Assembly: GCF_015864665.1 (NCBI RefSeq)
Contig: NZ_JADYWU010000001.1
Span: 930,001-994,000, forward strand
Origin: Salinibacterium sp. SWN167
GTDB lineage: Bacteria > Actinomycetota > Actinomycetes > Actinomycetales > Microbacteriaceae
Direction of reading: 5' to 3'
DNA length: 64,000 nt
Numbering within the stretch: position 1 is the stretch's first letter; each line of letters starts with the position of its first letter. This document shows positions 9,050-17,092 of this stretch, in pieces. The notes beneath the pieces are model-generated. The model was not told where the DNA came from. It searched no databases and saw only the letters and a program-made list of their open reading frames with translations. A program made the translations under genes and the position numbers.

Positions 9050-9867
9050 TTCACGCCGGCGTGGTGGAGCTTCTCGAGCCGTTTTGCGCGGGCCGCGCCT
9101 GATACCTGCACGGTGACGACGACGATCAACGCGAGGATGAACACTGCCGAAGCGAGAACATTCGCCTCAGCAGGGATTCCTCGCGCCGCCGATACCCAGA
9201 TGTACTTGGGGAAGGTAGATACGGCGCCGGAGTTGAAGTTCGTGATGATGAAGTCGTCGAACGACAGCGCGAAAGACAACAGGGCGGCGGCGAGGATGCC
9301 GGGAAGCAGCAGCGGGAACGTGATGCGCAGGAACACCTGCAGCGCTGAGCCGTAGAGGTCGCGCCCCGCCTCTTCGAGCGCGGGATCCAAGCTGGCAACA
9401 CGAGCCTTCACCGCGACAACAACAAAGCTGATGCAGAACATTGTGTGGGCCAAAATGATGGTCAGCATGTCCTTCGGAACACCGATCGACAGGAACTGGG
9501 CAGCAAGTCCGGCACCCAATACAACTTCCGGGGTGGCCATCGGCAAGAACAGGAACAGGCTCAATTGCGAGCGGAACTTGAACCGATAGCGCACCATCGC
9601 TATTGCGATCATGGTCCCGAGGGTGGTCGCCAGCACCGTTGCTACGACACCGATGAAGATGCTGTTGCCGAAGGCCTCGCACACTGCGCCGTTTTGCACG
9701 TTGCAGACGTTGAGCCACTTGTCGAGAGTGAAGCCGCGCCACGTGATGTTTGACTTGAGCGAATCGTTGAAGCTGTAGACGAAGGTGTAGCCGATCGGAA
9801 TCATGAGAATGAGCAGCGCGAGGGCGCTGTAGGCGGGCAATACCCATTTGCTGATGGAGTGTTTCAC
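9046..9867 (-). CDS. potC: Spermidine/putrescine-type ABC transporter permease PotC
   Basis: Inner-membrane permease of 273 residues with about six hydrophobic helices. The first begins near VLPAYSALALLILMIPIGYTF, and the cytoplasmic EAA-type loop reads EEAGRDLYGSALQVFLRITFPLLLPG, the contact site for the ATPase. It is the last gene of a potDABC-ordered operon and overlaps potB by the ATGA overlap. Family members import polyamines or similar cations; substrate here is inferred from the operon. Confidence 0.9.
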   Translation of the reverse strand: MKHSISKWVLPAYSALALLILMIPIGYTFVYSFNDSLKSNITWRGFTLDKWLNVCNVQNGAVCEAFGNSIFIGVVATVLATTLGTMIAIAMVRYRFKFRSQLSLFLFLPMATPEVVLGAGLAAQFLSIGVPKDMLTIILAHTMFCISFVVVAVKARVASLDPALEEAGRDLYGSALQVFLRITFPLLLPGILAAALLSFALSFDDFIITNFNSGAVSTFPKYIWVSAARGIPAEANVLASAVFILALIVVVTVQVSGAARAKRLEKLHHAGVN

Positions 9868-10781
9868 AGCAGGTCCTCCGTTCCAGACTTCTTCACATAG
9901 AAACTCACCATCACGAGAATCGCTGACATCAGAATGATGGAGAGTGCTGCTCCCGCCGGAAAGTTTTGCAGCACCAGAAAGTTCGCTTCGATCACGTTGC
10001 CCATCATTTGGGTTCCCGTGCCACCGAGAAACTCTCGGCTCGCATTGATGTAGTCACCCGCGGCCGGAATGAACGTGAGCAGGGTGCCTGCCACAATGCC
10101 TGGCATGGACAGCGGGATGGTTACCTTGCGGAACACATGGAACGGGCTCGCATAAAGGTCGCTGCCCGCTTCGAGGTAGCGCACGTCGAGCCGTTCCAGA
10201 GTCGTGTACAACGGCAACGTCATGAACGGGATGAAGTTGTAGGTGAGGCCGAAGATCACCGAGAAGGCGGTTCCCGTGACGTGGGCATCCGGGGCAAGCA
10301 GCGACATTGCTTTGAGCGAGGTCACCAAGAACGATTCATCCGAGAAGATCTGCTTCCACGCCAGCGTGCGTAGCAGAAAGCTGATGAAGAATGGCGCGAC
10401 GACCATCACTAGGGCGAGGCTCTGCAGCAGTGGCCAACGACGCGCTTTGACCCCGATGAAATACGCCAGTGGGTAGCTAATGATCAGGGCAAAGAATGTC
10501 GCCGTGATCGCGTAGCCGAATGAACGAAGAATGTGGGGCCAGTACGCGCTGATGACGTCGGTGTAGTTTTCCCAACGGAATGCGTAACTGAACTCTCCAA
10601 TGTCTCCGAACTCTGCCGGCACTTTGAACGACGTCAGCAGCAGCGACACCAGAGGAGCGAGAAAGAAGAGAACGAGGTACAGGATGCCGGGCAGGAGTAA
10701 CAGGAGCGCCACCGGGCTCTTCTTCTTGATGCTGTCAGAAGAAGACGGAGCAGCTGTCGTAGAGAAAGCCGCGAAAGCCAT
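9864..10781 (-). CDS. potB: Spermidine/putrescine-type ABC transporter permease PotB
   Basis: A 305-residue permease with about six membrane helices after a short cytoplasmic Ser/Lys-rich start. The EAA loop is seen in LEAGSDLYASPFHVFRKVTIPLSMPG. The second permease PotC follows with a 4-base overlap, and the ATPase gene ends two bases upstream, so translation is coupled. PotB and PotC form the heterodimeric channel of the importer. Confidence 0.9.
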   Translation of the reverse strand: MAFAAFSTTAAPSSSDSIKKKSPVALLLLLPGILYLVLFFLAPLVSLLLTSFKVPAEFGDIGEFSYAFRWENYTDVISAYWPHILRSFGYAITATFFALIISYPLAYFIGVKARRWPLLQSLALVMVVAPFFISFLLRTLAWKQIFSDESFLVTSLKAMSLLAPDAHVTGTAFSVIFGLTYNFIPFMTLPLYTTLERLDVRYLEAGSDLYASPFHVFRKVTIPLSMPGIVAGTLLTFIPAAGDYINASREFLGGTGTQMMGNVIEANFLVLQNFPAGAALSIILMSAILVMVSFYVKKSGTEDLL

Positions 10782-10783
10782 CG

Positions 10784-11965
10784 CTACGCACCCTCGAGGT
10801 GGCGCTGCGCGGCAATCGAGCGAGTGTCGAAGTCAGCCTCGAACCGCGGAGCATCCGCAGGATCGTCGTCAAGGCCAAAACCGTGGCCAACGCCCCAGCT
10901 GACCCACACTTCATCTCCGAACTTGACGTCAGAGCCGAAGGTCATGTTTTGCGCGAACACGATGAGCGTGCCTGCGCCGGGGACCTCAACCAAATACTGA
11001 GTGCTCACACCGCTGAACGAGACATCCGTGACGCGACCGGGGCCCATCACGTTGACATCAGCGTCATGGATGGGCTTTGCGGAGTGCAAGGTCAACTTCT
11101 CGGGGCGCACGCCGATCGTGATTTCGCCGGTTGTGCGGTGGGCTCGGGCGGCAGGGACCACAATCTTGTGACCCGCGACATCCACTGCCACACCCGCGCT
11201 TGTCGTGCTCACAACGGGGCCGGTGAACAGATTGGACTGCCCGAGGAAGTTCGCCACAAATGCTGTCCTGGGCAATTCATAGAGCTCTTGAGGGGCGCCC
11301 ATCTGCTCTATGCGGCCCTTGTTCATCACGGCGATCGTGTCGGCCATAGTCATGGCCTCTTCTTGATCGTGGGTTACGTGCAGGAACGTCAGGCCGACAT
11401 CCTCTTGGATGGTTTTGAGTTCAAGCTGCATTTGGCGACGCAACTTGAGGTCGAGCGCTCCTAGTGGTTCATCGAGCAGAAGCAGTGCTGGCCGATTGAC
11501 GATGGCACGTGCCAGCGCAACGCGCTGCTGCTGCCCTCCGGAGAGTTGCTGAGGTCGCCGGCTAGCGAGGTGATCGAGCTCCACTAGTCGCAGCACTTCG
11601 TGCGCTTTGCCCAGAGGGTCGGCCATCTTGCGGCGGCGCAACCCAAAAGCGACATTCTCGAGCACGGTCATGTGCGGGAATAGCGCGTAGCTCTGAAACA
11701 CCGTGTTGACGGGTCGCTGGAACGACTTCTGGTTGGTCACATCGGTGCCACCGACCAAGATCCGTCCGGCGGTGGGAGCCTCGAGGCCAGCGACGAGTCG
11801 CAGCGTCGTTGTCTTGCCGCAGCCAGACGGTCCGAGCAGTGCAAAGAATGACCCTGCGGGGATGGTGAGATTGAGTTCTTCAATCGCGGTGAAGCCGGGG
11901 AAACGTTTATGGATTCCCACCAACTCAAGGTCTGCGCCACTCTCCGCAAAGGTGTCTGTCGTCAT
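10784..11965 (-). CDS. potA: Spermidine/putrescine-type ABC transporter ATP-binding protein PotA
   Basis: ABC ATPase of 393 residues. Walker A is GPSGCGKTT (about residues 44-52), the signature is [14 protein letters not shown], Walker B is LLLLDEPLGALD, and the switch His lies in LHVTHDQEEA. A C-terminal TOBE-type domain follows from about residue 250. The Q loop and D loop are intact, so it should be active. Its ATG shares one base with the potD stop (TAATG), and potB follows two bases after the stop. Confidence 0.92.
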   Translation of the reverse strand: MTTDTFAESGADLELVGIHKRFPGFTAIEELNLTIPAGSFFALLGPSGCGKTTTLRLVAGLEAPTAGRILVGGTDVTNQKSFQRPVNTVFQSYALFPHMTVLENVAFGLRRRKMADPLGKAHEVLRLVELDHLASRRPQQLSGGQQQRVALARAIVNRPALLLLDEPLGALDLKLRRQMQLELKTIQEDVGLTFLHVTHDQEEAMTMADTIAVMNKGRIEQMGAPQELYELPRTAFVANFLGQSNLFTGPVVSTTSAGVAVDVAGHKIVVPAARAHRTTGEITIGVRPEKLTLHSAKPIHDADVNVMGPGRVTDVSFSGVSTQYLVEVPGAGTLIVFAQNMTFGSDVKFGDEVWVSWGVGHGFGLDDDPADAPRFEADFDTRSIAAQRHLEGA

Positions 11966-13176
11966 TAAGCTGCCCCGAGCACGACGCTCTGGAAAGCGGT
12001 GTTGTACTTCTGCTCTTCAGAACTGTCGAGCTCACGGAACACGAACGCTTTCGACAGCATCTCGTCGTCGGGGAAAATCAGCTTGTTCTCGGCGAGTTCA
12101 GGATCGATAGCCATCATCGCTTCTTTCGCGCCGACCACGGGAGTGATGTAGTTCACGTAGGCGGCGACCTCAGCAGCGACCTCGGGGTCGTAGTAGTAGT
12201 TGATCATTTCTTCCACGTTCGACTTCGCGCCACTGCCAATCGGCACCATGAAGTTGTCGTTCCACAGGGTTCCGCCATCGTCGGGAACGATGAACTCCCA
12301 CTTGTTGCCGTTTTCGGCATTCAGCTGCACGATGTCGCCCGACCACACAATCGCAGCAACGGTGTCGCCGTTGACGAGGTCCTCTTTGTACGAGTTGCCC
12401 TTGATGTTTCGAATCTGGCCATCGGCGACTTGCTTCGAAAACTCGTCGATCGCTGCGTTGAATTCGTCGTCGCCCCAGTCTCCAGAGATATCGACGCCCT
12501 GGGCGAGCATGATCAGGCCCATGGTGTCGCGCATTTCAGAGAGCACTCCGACGCGACCCTTAAGGTCGGCCTTCCAGAGGTCCTGAACGGATTCGATTCC
12601 ACCGGGCAGCAGTTCCTTGTTCCAGCAAATGCCTGCGAAGCCGCCCTGCCACGGGATGCTCAACTCGCGACCCGGGTCAAAGTCGACATTTTGCAGCGAC
12701 GGCAACAGGTTCTCGACGTTCGGCATCTTGCTGCGGTCAAGCTTCTGCGCGTAGCCAAAGCGAATGAGGCGAGTGGCCATCCAGTCCGTGAGGCAAACGA
12801 CGTCGGCGCCAATATCTCTGCCGAGGGAGAGCTGGTCTTTGACCTTGGCGTAGTAGGTGTTGTTGTCGTCAACAGCTTCGGTGTATTCGACCGTGATGCC
12901 GGTCTGAGCTTCGAAGGCGTCGATGGTGGGGTAGTTGCCTGCGTCATCGACGTCGACATACAGCGCCCAGTTGTCCCAACGGACGAGCTTGTCGGTGGCG
13001 CTGGTGTCTGGGGCTGCGGTCAATTCAGCAGGGCCGGTCGAGCAGGCAGAAAGTGCAAGCCCGGTCGCGCCAGCAGCGGCGCCAGTCAGCAACGCACGTC
13101 GATTCATGGTGGCGCTCTGGGCCTTACGGACCAGCTCGCGGATGATCGGATCCGCAGGTAAAGGCTTGGACTTCAT
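11965..13176 (-). CDS. potD: Spermidine/putrescine-type substrate-binding lipoprotein PotD
   Basis: Extracellular solute-binding protein of the PotD/PotF type. I start it at 13176 (MKSKPLPADP), preceded by AGGAGA; the longer frame reaching 13248 lacks a good site. The leader ATMNRRALLTGAAAGATGLALSACS contains a twin-arginine pair before the hydrophobic stretch and a lipobox LSAC, so export as a Tat-type lipoprotein is plausible, with about 45 residues removed. The mature part begins KLVRWDNWALYVD, typical of this family. It heads the potDABC operon. The exact ligand (spermidine, putrescine or another amine) cannot be told from sequence. Confidence 0.9.
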   Translation of the reverse strand: MKSKPLPADPIIRELVRKAQSATMNRRALLTGAAAGATGLALSACSTGPAELTAAPDTSATDKLVRWDNWALYVDVDDAGNYPTIDAFEAQTGITVEYTEAVDDNNTYYAKVKDQLSLGRDIGADVVCLTDWMATRLIRFGYAQKLDRSKMPNVENLLPSLQNVDFDPGRELSIPWQGGFAGICWNKELLPGGIESVQDLWKADLKGRVGVLSEMRDTMGLIMLAQGVDISGDWGDDEFNAAIDEFSKQVADGQIRNIKGNSYKEDLVNGDTVAAIVWSGDIVQLNAENGNKWEFIVPDDGGTLWNDNFMVPIGSGAKSNVEEMINYYYDPEVAAEVAAYVNYITPVVGAKEAMMAIDPELAENKLIFPDDEMLSKAFVFRELDSSEEQKYNTAFQSVVLGAA

Positions 13177-13536
13177 GACAAGTTCTCCTAGCATTCGTGA
13201 CGTGCACCGGACGCCCCGCTGCGTTGTAGGGCTGACTGATATTTGCACATATGCGCAGGAAAATCATTAAAAAGTGTCGAAAACATCGGCATTGCAATAT
13301 ATTTGTCACGAAATCCGCACAAACCGGAAACAAAGGGCGTCTGCTCACGGGTGCGCATTCGGAGCGTGCGCACAGGAAGCCCTTTGCTACACTTTTCTTC
13401 GCCGGGCCACAGTAACCCCGGGCTCCAAAATTAGCCGCTTAGAGCGGCCCTGCGTCGTGAGGCGTTCTCTGTGGCTCGGCTTTTCTTCTGCCCCGGCGAT
13501 GTGCTGCTAGGGGGCACCACGGTTTCTGAATACCGA
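13177..13536. other. Divergent intergenic region potD / sigK (498 bases to 13674)
   Basis: No gene is seen here. The minus-strand part, an AT-richer stretch near 13240-13320, should hold the potD promoter. TGCACATATGCGCA (13245-13258) is a near palindrome with one mismatched pair that could be an operator. The right part holds the sigK promoter described separately. Confidence 0.5.
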
Positions 13537-13564
13537 CCAAACCCTTTGCGCGAGGGCGCCGAAT
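13537..13564 (+). promoter_or_regulatory. Candidate SigK-dependent promoter of sigK
   Basis: CCAAAC (13537-13542), 16 bases, then CCGAAT (13559-13564). The same two hexamers at the same spacing lie upstream of the fasciclin gene at 59360, and a close variant precedes dipZ. The elements resemble the mycobacterial SigK consensus as I remember it (CCATCC / CCGAAT). This suggests autoregulation. The start codon is about 110 bases downstream. Confidence 0.7.
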
Positions 13565-13674
13565 TACCCACCAGTGAAAGCAGCCGATGAAAACCATCGT
13601 TGGCCCCGCATCCACTGACTGAAGATTCGCTGCTGAACCACTCGAACCGCGATGAAGGAGCACAGGAACCTGTC

Positions 13675-14283
13675 ATGCTTGCCCTTATGTCTCGTGAAGC
13701 TGATATCGGCGTAACGCCCGAAGAACCCGGTGTGCCCGCCACAAGCCCGCAAGACCTACTCGAGCGTGTCGCCGCTGGTGATCAAGCCGCTTTTAGCGAG
13801 CTCTATGACCAGATGGCCCCCCGAGTCTTTGGACTCGTCAAGAGGCTCCTGCGTGACCATTCGCAGTCTGAAGAAGTGACGCAAGAAATCTTCTTAGAGA
13901 TCTGGCAGACCGCAACCCGTTTCGACTCGAACCGGGGCGCCGCGGTCAGCTGGATTCTCACCATGGCTCACCGCCGCACCGTTGACCGTGTGCGTGCATC
14001 GCAGTCGTCTCGCGACCGTGACGTGCGTATCGGCATCCGTGATCACAACCCGGACTACGATCACGTTTCAGAAACCATAGAAGTCCGACTCGAACACGAA
14101 AGGGTAGAGAAGGCCATGTCCCGACTGACTGGACTCCAGCGCCAAGCTGTTTCCCTTGCGTATTACGGCGGCTATAGCCACAGTGAGGTGGCGACCATGC
14201 TCAAGGTTCCTGTCGGCACTGTCAAAACCCGACTACGTGATGGAATGATCCGCTTACGCGACGAAATGGGGGTGGCATCATGA
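13675..14283 (+). CDS. sigK: ECF RNA polymerase sigma factor SigK
   Basis: ECF sigma factor of 202 residues. Region 2 reads AFSELYDQMAPRVFGLVKRLL through EEVTQEIFLEIW and region 4 has LTGLQRQAVSLAYYGGYSHSEVATML. I begin at ATG 13675 (MLALMSREAD), with GAAGGAG and AGGAAC upstream; the frame stays open to a TTG at 13600, but that start would lie only about 35 bases past the candidate promoter and has no ribosome site. The stop overlaps the start of rskA by four bases. SigK identity rests on the downstream RskA-type anti-sigma gene and on the promoter sequence shared with dipZ and the fasciclin gene, which are SigK targets in mycobacteria. Confidence 0.88.
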   Translation: MLALMSREADIGVTPEEPGVPATSPQDLLERVAAGDQAAFSELYDQMAPRVFGLVKRLLRDHSQSEEVTQEIFLEIWQTATRFDSNRGAAVSWILTMAHRRTVDRVRASQSSRDRDVRIGIRDHNPDYDHVSETIEVRLEHERVEKAMSRLTGLQRQAVSLAYYGGYSHSEVATMLKVPVGTVKTRLRDGMIRLRDEMGVAS

Positions 14284-15182
14284 ACGACCGCAACGACGAC
14301 CTCGCCGCCCAATCTGGTGCCTACGCCCTCAACGCGTTAAGCCCAGAAGAACGCGAAGCATTCGAGAAGCACCTGGCCTCGTCCAGCGAAACTCGCACCG
14401 AAACCACTGAACTCTCTGACACGGCAGTAGCACTCGGCCTGGCCGTTGACCCGGTCACTCCGCCTCCTGCCCTCAAAACCAACCTCATGGCGATGATTGC
14501 GCAGACGCCGCAGTTGCCGCGCGAGGCAGACACCGCTGTGGTGGCTGACGAAGCTTCAGACAGTGAGGATGCCGCATCCGCGCCACTCTCCAACGTCACG
14601 CCCCTGGCGGCCTCGGTTTCGCTCGCGGCTGACGGCTCGGCTGAGCAGTCAAGCACCTCGGCTGCTGCCCCGGCGACCCCCGCTCAGACCAAGGCTCAGG
14701 CCCGCTGGTTTACGCGTCCGGCAACGGCGCTCGCCGCGGTTGCTGCCGCAGTGGCGCTCGTTGTCGCGGGTGGTGTGGTGGCCGATTCCATCGGTCGCTC
14801 GAGCATTGAGCAGTCCAGCTTTGCGTCGCAGCAGGCCGACAAGCTTGCGGCGATCAATGCAGCGAGTGATTCGCAGCGTCTGGTTTCGACTGTTGCGGGA
14901 GGAGCTACAGCTACTTTCGTGTGGTCGGGTGAGCTCGCAGCATCCGCGGTCATCGTTGATGGTCTTGAAGCGTTGCCGGCTGATCAGGTCTACGAGTTGT
15001 GGTACATCGATGACTCCGGTGCACGCCCGGCTGGTCTCATGGATGCCGCTGAAGACGGTCCAACGTGGCGCGTCTTGGACGGCGATATGGGTGCAGGCGA
15101 TGTTGTCGGTGTGACGATCGAACCAAAGGGTGGCTCGGATGCGCCAACTACCGATCCCATTGTGGTCTTCGAGAGCGCGTAA
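14280..15182 (+). CDS. rskA: Anti-sigma-K factor RskA
   Basis: Single-pass membrane anti-sigma factor of 300 residues. The N-terminal helix region (LAAQSGAYALNALSPEEREAFEKH, split here by reading) matches the sigma-binding domain of RskA. A long Ala/Ser/Pro-rich linker follows, then one membrane span at about residues 151-168 (TALAAVAAAVALVVAGGVV). The extracytoplasmic RskA domain ends the protein (YELWYIDDSGARPAG). In mycobacteria RskA holds SigK at the membrane and is cut by regulated proteolysis. It overlaps sigK by ATGA, so the two are coupled. Confidence 0.9.
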   Translation: MNDRNDDLAAQSGAYALNALSPEEREAFEKHLASSSETRTETTELSDTAVALGLAVDPVTPPPALKTNLMAMIAQTPQLPREADTAVVADEASDSEDAASAPLSNVTPLAASVSLAADGSAEQSSTSAAAPATPAQTKAQARWFTRPATALAAVAAAVALVVAGGVVADSIGRSSIEQSSFASQQADKLAAINAASDSQRLVSTVAGGATATFVWSGELAASAVIVDGLEALPADQVYELWYIDDSGARPAGLMDAAEDGPTWRVLDGDMGAGDVVGVTIEPKGGSDAPTTDPIVVFESA

Positions 15183-15190
15183 ACTAGTGA

Positions 15191-15212
15191 CGAGCGGCTA
15201 ACAGTCCGCTCG
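15191..15212 (+). terminator. Hairpin after rskA
   Basis: CGAGCGG (15191-15197) pairs with CCGCTCG (15206-15212) across an 8-base loop. There is no T tract, so it may only attenuate transcription into the next gene. Confidence 0.35.
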
Positions 15213-15248
15213 CCTCCACGGCACATTCACGCACTCAGAGGAGCGATC

Positions 15249-15851
15249 ATGATCGGCAGGGGAACTCAAGTTCTCCGGGCGCTGATCGTCGCTGCCTTCT
15301 CGGTTTTTGTTGCCGCGGCCGCCCACGTTTTTGGTGGCGGCAGCATGCCCAGTTGGGTTGCTCTCGTGCTCGCCCTTACGTTCGCGGCGCTCATCAGCAT
15401 TCCGCTCGTCGGAAAGCGGATGTCGCTCCCGCGCGTCGCCGTGGCGGTTACGATCGCTCAAACGTTCTTCCACACCGTCTTCGCGGTTATTGGCAATCCG
15501 GGCAACGTCGTGGCGCAGTCCAGCGGACACCACGACCTCGCGTTCACGGTTGTTGCGGGTTCGATTAATCACGGCGTCCACGGTGCGGGGGCTATGACCG
15601 CAGGCCACATTGTCGCCGGCATCATCACGATTGCGGCGCTGCGCCAGGGCGTCACCGCACTCAGTTCGATTGCTGCGAGCGCTGGCCGCCACCTTCGTCA
15701 GTTGTTCTCGACTCAGGTTGTTCCTGTTGTCATCCGTCGCACGGTTGTTGCTAGCGCCGTCTGCCGTGACGAGATCATGGCAACGCTGCAGTCGTTGCGT
15801 TCTGTTGTGAGCCGCAGAGGGCCACCGACCGTCAGCGCGGTCTTCTTCTAA
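15249..15851 (+). CDS. Polytopic membrane protein with intramembrane histidines
   Basis: A 200-residue protein with about four hydrophobic helices in its first 145 residues and a basic soluble tail. Histidines cluster in and near the helices: TFFHTVF, SGHHDLAF, NHGVHGAG and AGHIVAG. I do not recognise a named family. Similar His-bearing membrane proteins sit beside CopC-like genes in other actinobacteria as far as I recall, and here CopC and a PCuAC-type copper protein follow directly. A role in copper handling is a reasonable guess but rests only on context. AGGAG at the ribosome site (CAGAGGAGCG) supports the start. Confidence 0.7.
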   Translation: MIGRGTQVLRALIVAAFSVFVAAAAHVFGGGSMPSWVALVLALTFAALISIPLVGKRMSLPRVAVAVTIAQTFFHTVFAVIGNPGNVVAQSSGHHDLAFTVVAGSINHGVHGAGAMTAGHIVAGIITIAALRQGVTALSSIAASAGRHLRQLFSTQVVPVVIRRTVVASAVCRDEIMATLQSLRSVVSRRGPPTVSAVFF

Positions 15852-15957
15852 CCCTCTCTGCAGTGTGGTGGCTTTGTGCCGCCCCTGTGCGGTTGCGCGC
15901 ATGCCCCTGATGGGCTGTGTGTGCCTCCGCGATGACAACGGAAAGCTGACAACTCAG

Positions 15958-16530
15958 ATGACGTTTGTGCGTACTTGTGCGCGCGTAGTCGGGGGAGTGG
16001 CTCTTGCTGCTCTGCTCGTATTCGCGATGCCTCAGACGGCTTTTGCCCACGATCAAATCATCGGGCAAACGCCGAATGAGAACGAAGTGCTTGAGATTGC
16101 CCCGAGCGAGATCACTCTCGAATTTACGGGCGAGCTCATGGACATCACACAGCTCGCCATGGTGGTGGATGCCGACGGCACCGACTGGGTCAGTGGACCC
16201 ATGCAGGTGACAAATCGCACCGCCATCCAGCCTCTGCTACCTGAGATGCCTGAGGGCAGCTATCAGGTGCGGTGGCGTGTGGTGTCGAGCGACGGCCACC
16301 CGATTTCGGGAAGCTTCGAATTCGCGGTTGGTCAGGAGACGCCGGGGGCAACCTTCGGCCTTGAAGAAGACACCCCTGAGCAGCTCGACACCGCTGCCTC
16401 AGCAACAGACAACTCGATAACGGGCATGAGTCCGCTCGTTGTTACCAGCCTCATCGGTGCCGGTAGCGGCATCGTCCTTTTTGCCGGAGTCATCGCAGCG
16501 CGATGGTTCTGGATTCGACGAAAGAAGTAA
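15958..16530 (+). CDS. copC: CopC domain copper-binding membrane-anchored protein
   Basis: A 190-residue secreted protein. The start at 15958 gives a classic signal peptide ending PQTAFA before HDQIIG, so the mature N-terminus would be His, a known copper ligand of CopC. The CopC fold is supported by EITLEFTGELMDITQL and by SSDGHPISGSFEFAVG, where the conserved DGH supplies another ligand. A Thr/Glu-rich linker and a C-terminal membrane span (about residues 158-183) ending WIRRKK anchor it outside the membrane. The YcnJ/CopD channel part found in some relatives is absent. The next gene encodes a copper chaperone. Confidence 0.85.
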   Translation: MTFVRTCARVVGGVALAALLVFAMPQTAFAHDQIIGQTPNENEVLEIAPSEITLEFTGELMDITQLAMVVDADGTDWVSGPMQVTNRTAIQPLLPEMPEGSYQVRWRVVSSDGHPISGSFEFAVGQETPGATFGLEEDTPEQLDTAASATDNSITGMSPLVVTSLIGAGSGIVLFAGVIAARWFWIRRKK

Positions 16531-16537
16531 TACAGAA

Positions 16538-17092
16538 ATGATCCGCACCAAAAACACCTTTAGCCTCATCGCCGTTCTCGCGGCAGGAGCGCTTGCTCTC
16601 GCCGGATGCTCGACCGCAGCATCCACCGATGGCGACGACAGCATGGAGTCGACCGCCACCACTCTCACGACGTCCGACACGTGGGTCAAGGCAATCGACA
16701 GCGGCATGACGGCCGCGTTTGGGATGGTTGAGAACCCCACCGATCACGACATCACGATCGTGTCGGCGACCACGAGTGCCTCAGATATGACGGAACTCCA
16801 CGAGACGCTGGAGAACGAATCGGGCGACATGGTCATGCAGCCGATCGAGGGTGGCTTCACCATTCCGGCGGGCGGAATGCTCATGCTTGAGCCCGGCGGA
16901 AACCACATCATGATCATGGGCGTTACTGAGCCGATTCTTGCGGGAGATGACGTCACTGTCACCCTCACGCTTGATGATGGCAGCACGCTCGAGTTCACGG
17001 CTCCGGCCAAGGACTACTCCGGCGCCAACGAGAACTACGAGGGCGACGACGAGATGGACATGGACCACGATGACATGGAGATGGACGAGTAA
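16538..17092 (+). CDS. PCuAC-family copper chaperone lipoprotein
   Basis: A 184-residue lipoprotein. The signal ends at the lipobox ALAGCS. The PCuAC (DUF461) core has the copper site built from His and Met: ELHETLENESGDMVMQP followed by GGNHIMIMG. The tail is rich in Met, Asp and His (EMDMDHDDMEMDE), which could add a second metal site. Family members deliver Cu(I) to cytochrome oxidase CuA outside the membrane. ATG at 16538, seven bases after copC, is chosen because it gives the signal peptide; the open frame upstream overlaps copC and lacks one. Confidence 0.87.
   Translation: MIRTKNTFSLIAVLAAGALALAGCSTAASTDGDDSMESTATTLTTSDTWVKAIDSGMTAAFGMVENPTDHDITIVSATTSASDMTELHETLENESGDMVMQPIEGGFTIPAGGMLMLEPGGNHIMIMGVTEPILAGDDVTVTLTLDDGSTLEFTAPAKDYSGANENYEGDDEMDMDHDDMEMDE

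Noticed and set aside
13245-13258. TGCACATATGCGCA upstream of potD as a member of the island operator family
   Set aside because: It shares CACATATG but lacks the GTG arm; the potD operon has no visible link to the island.
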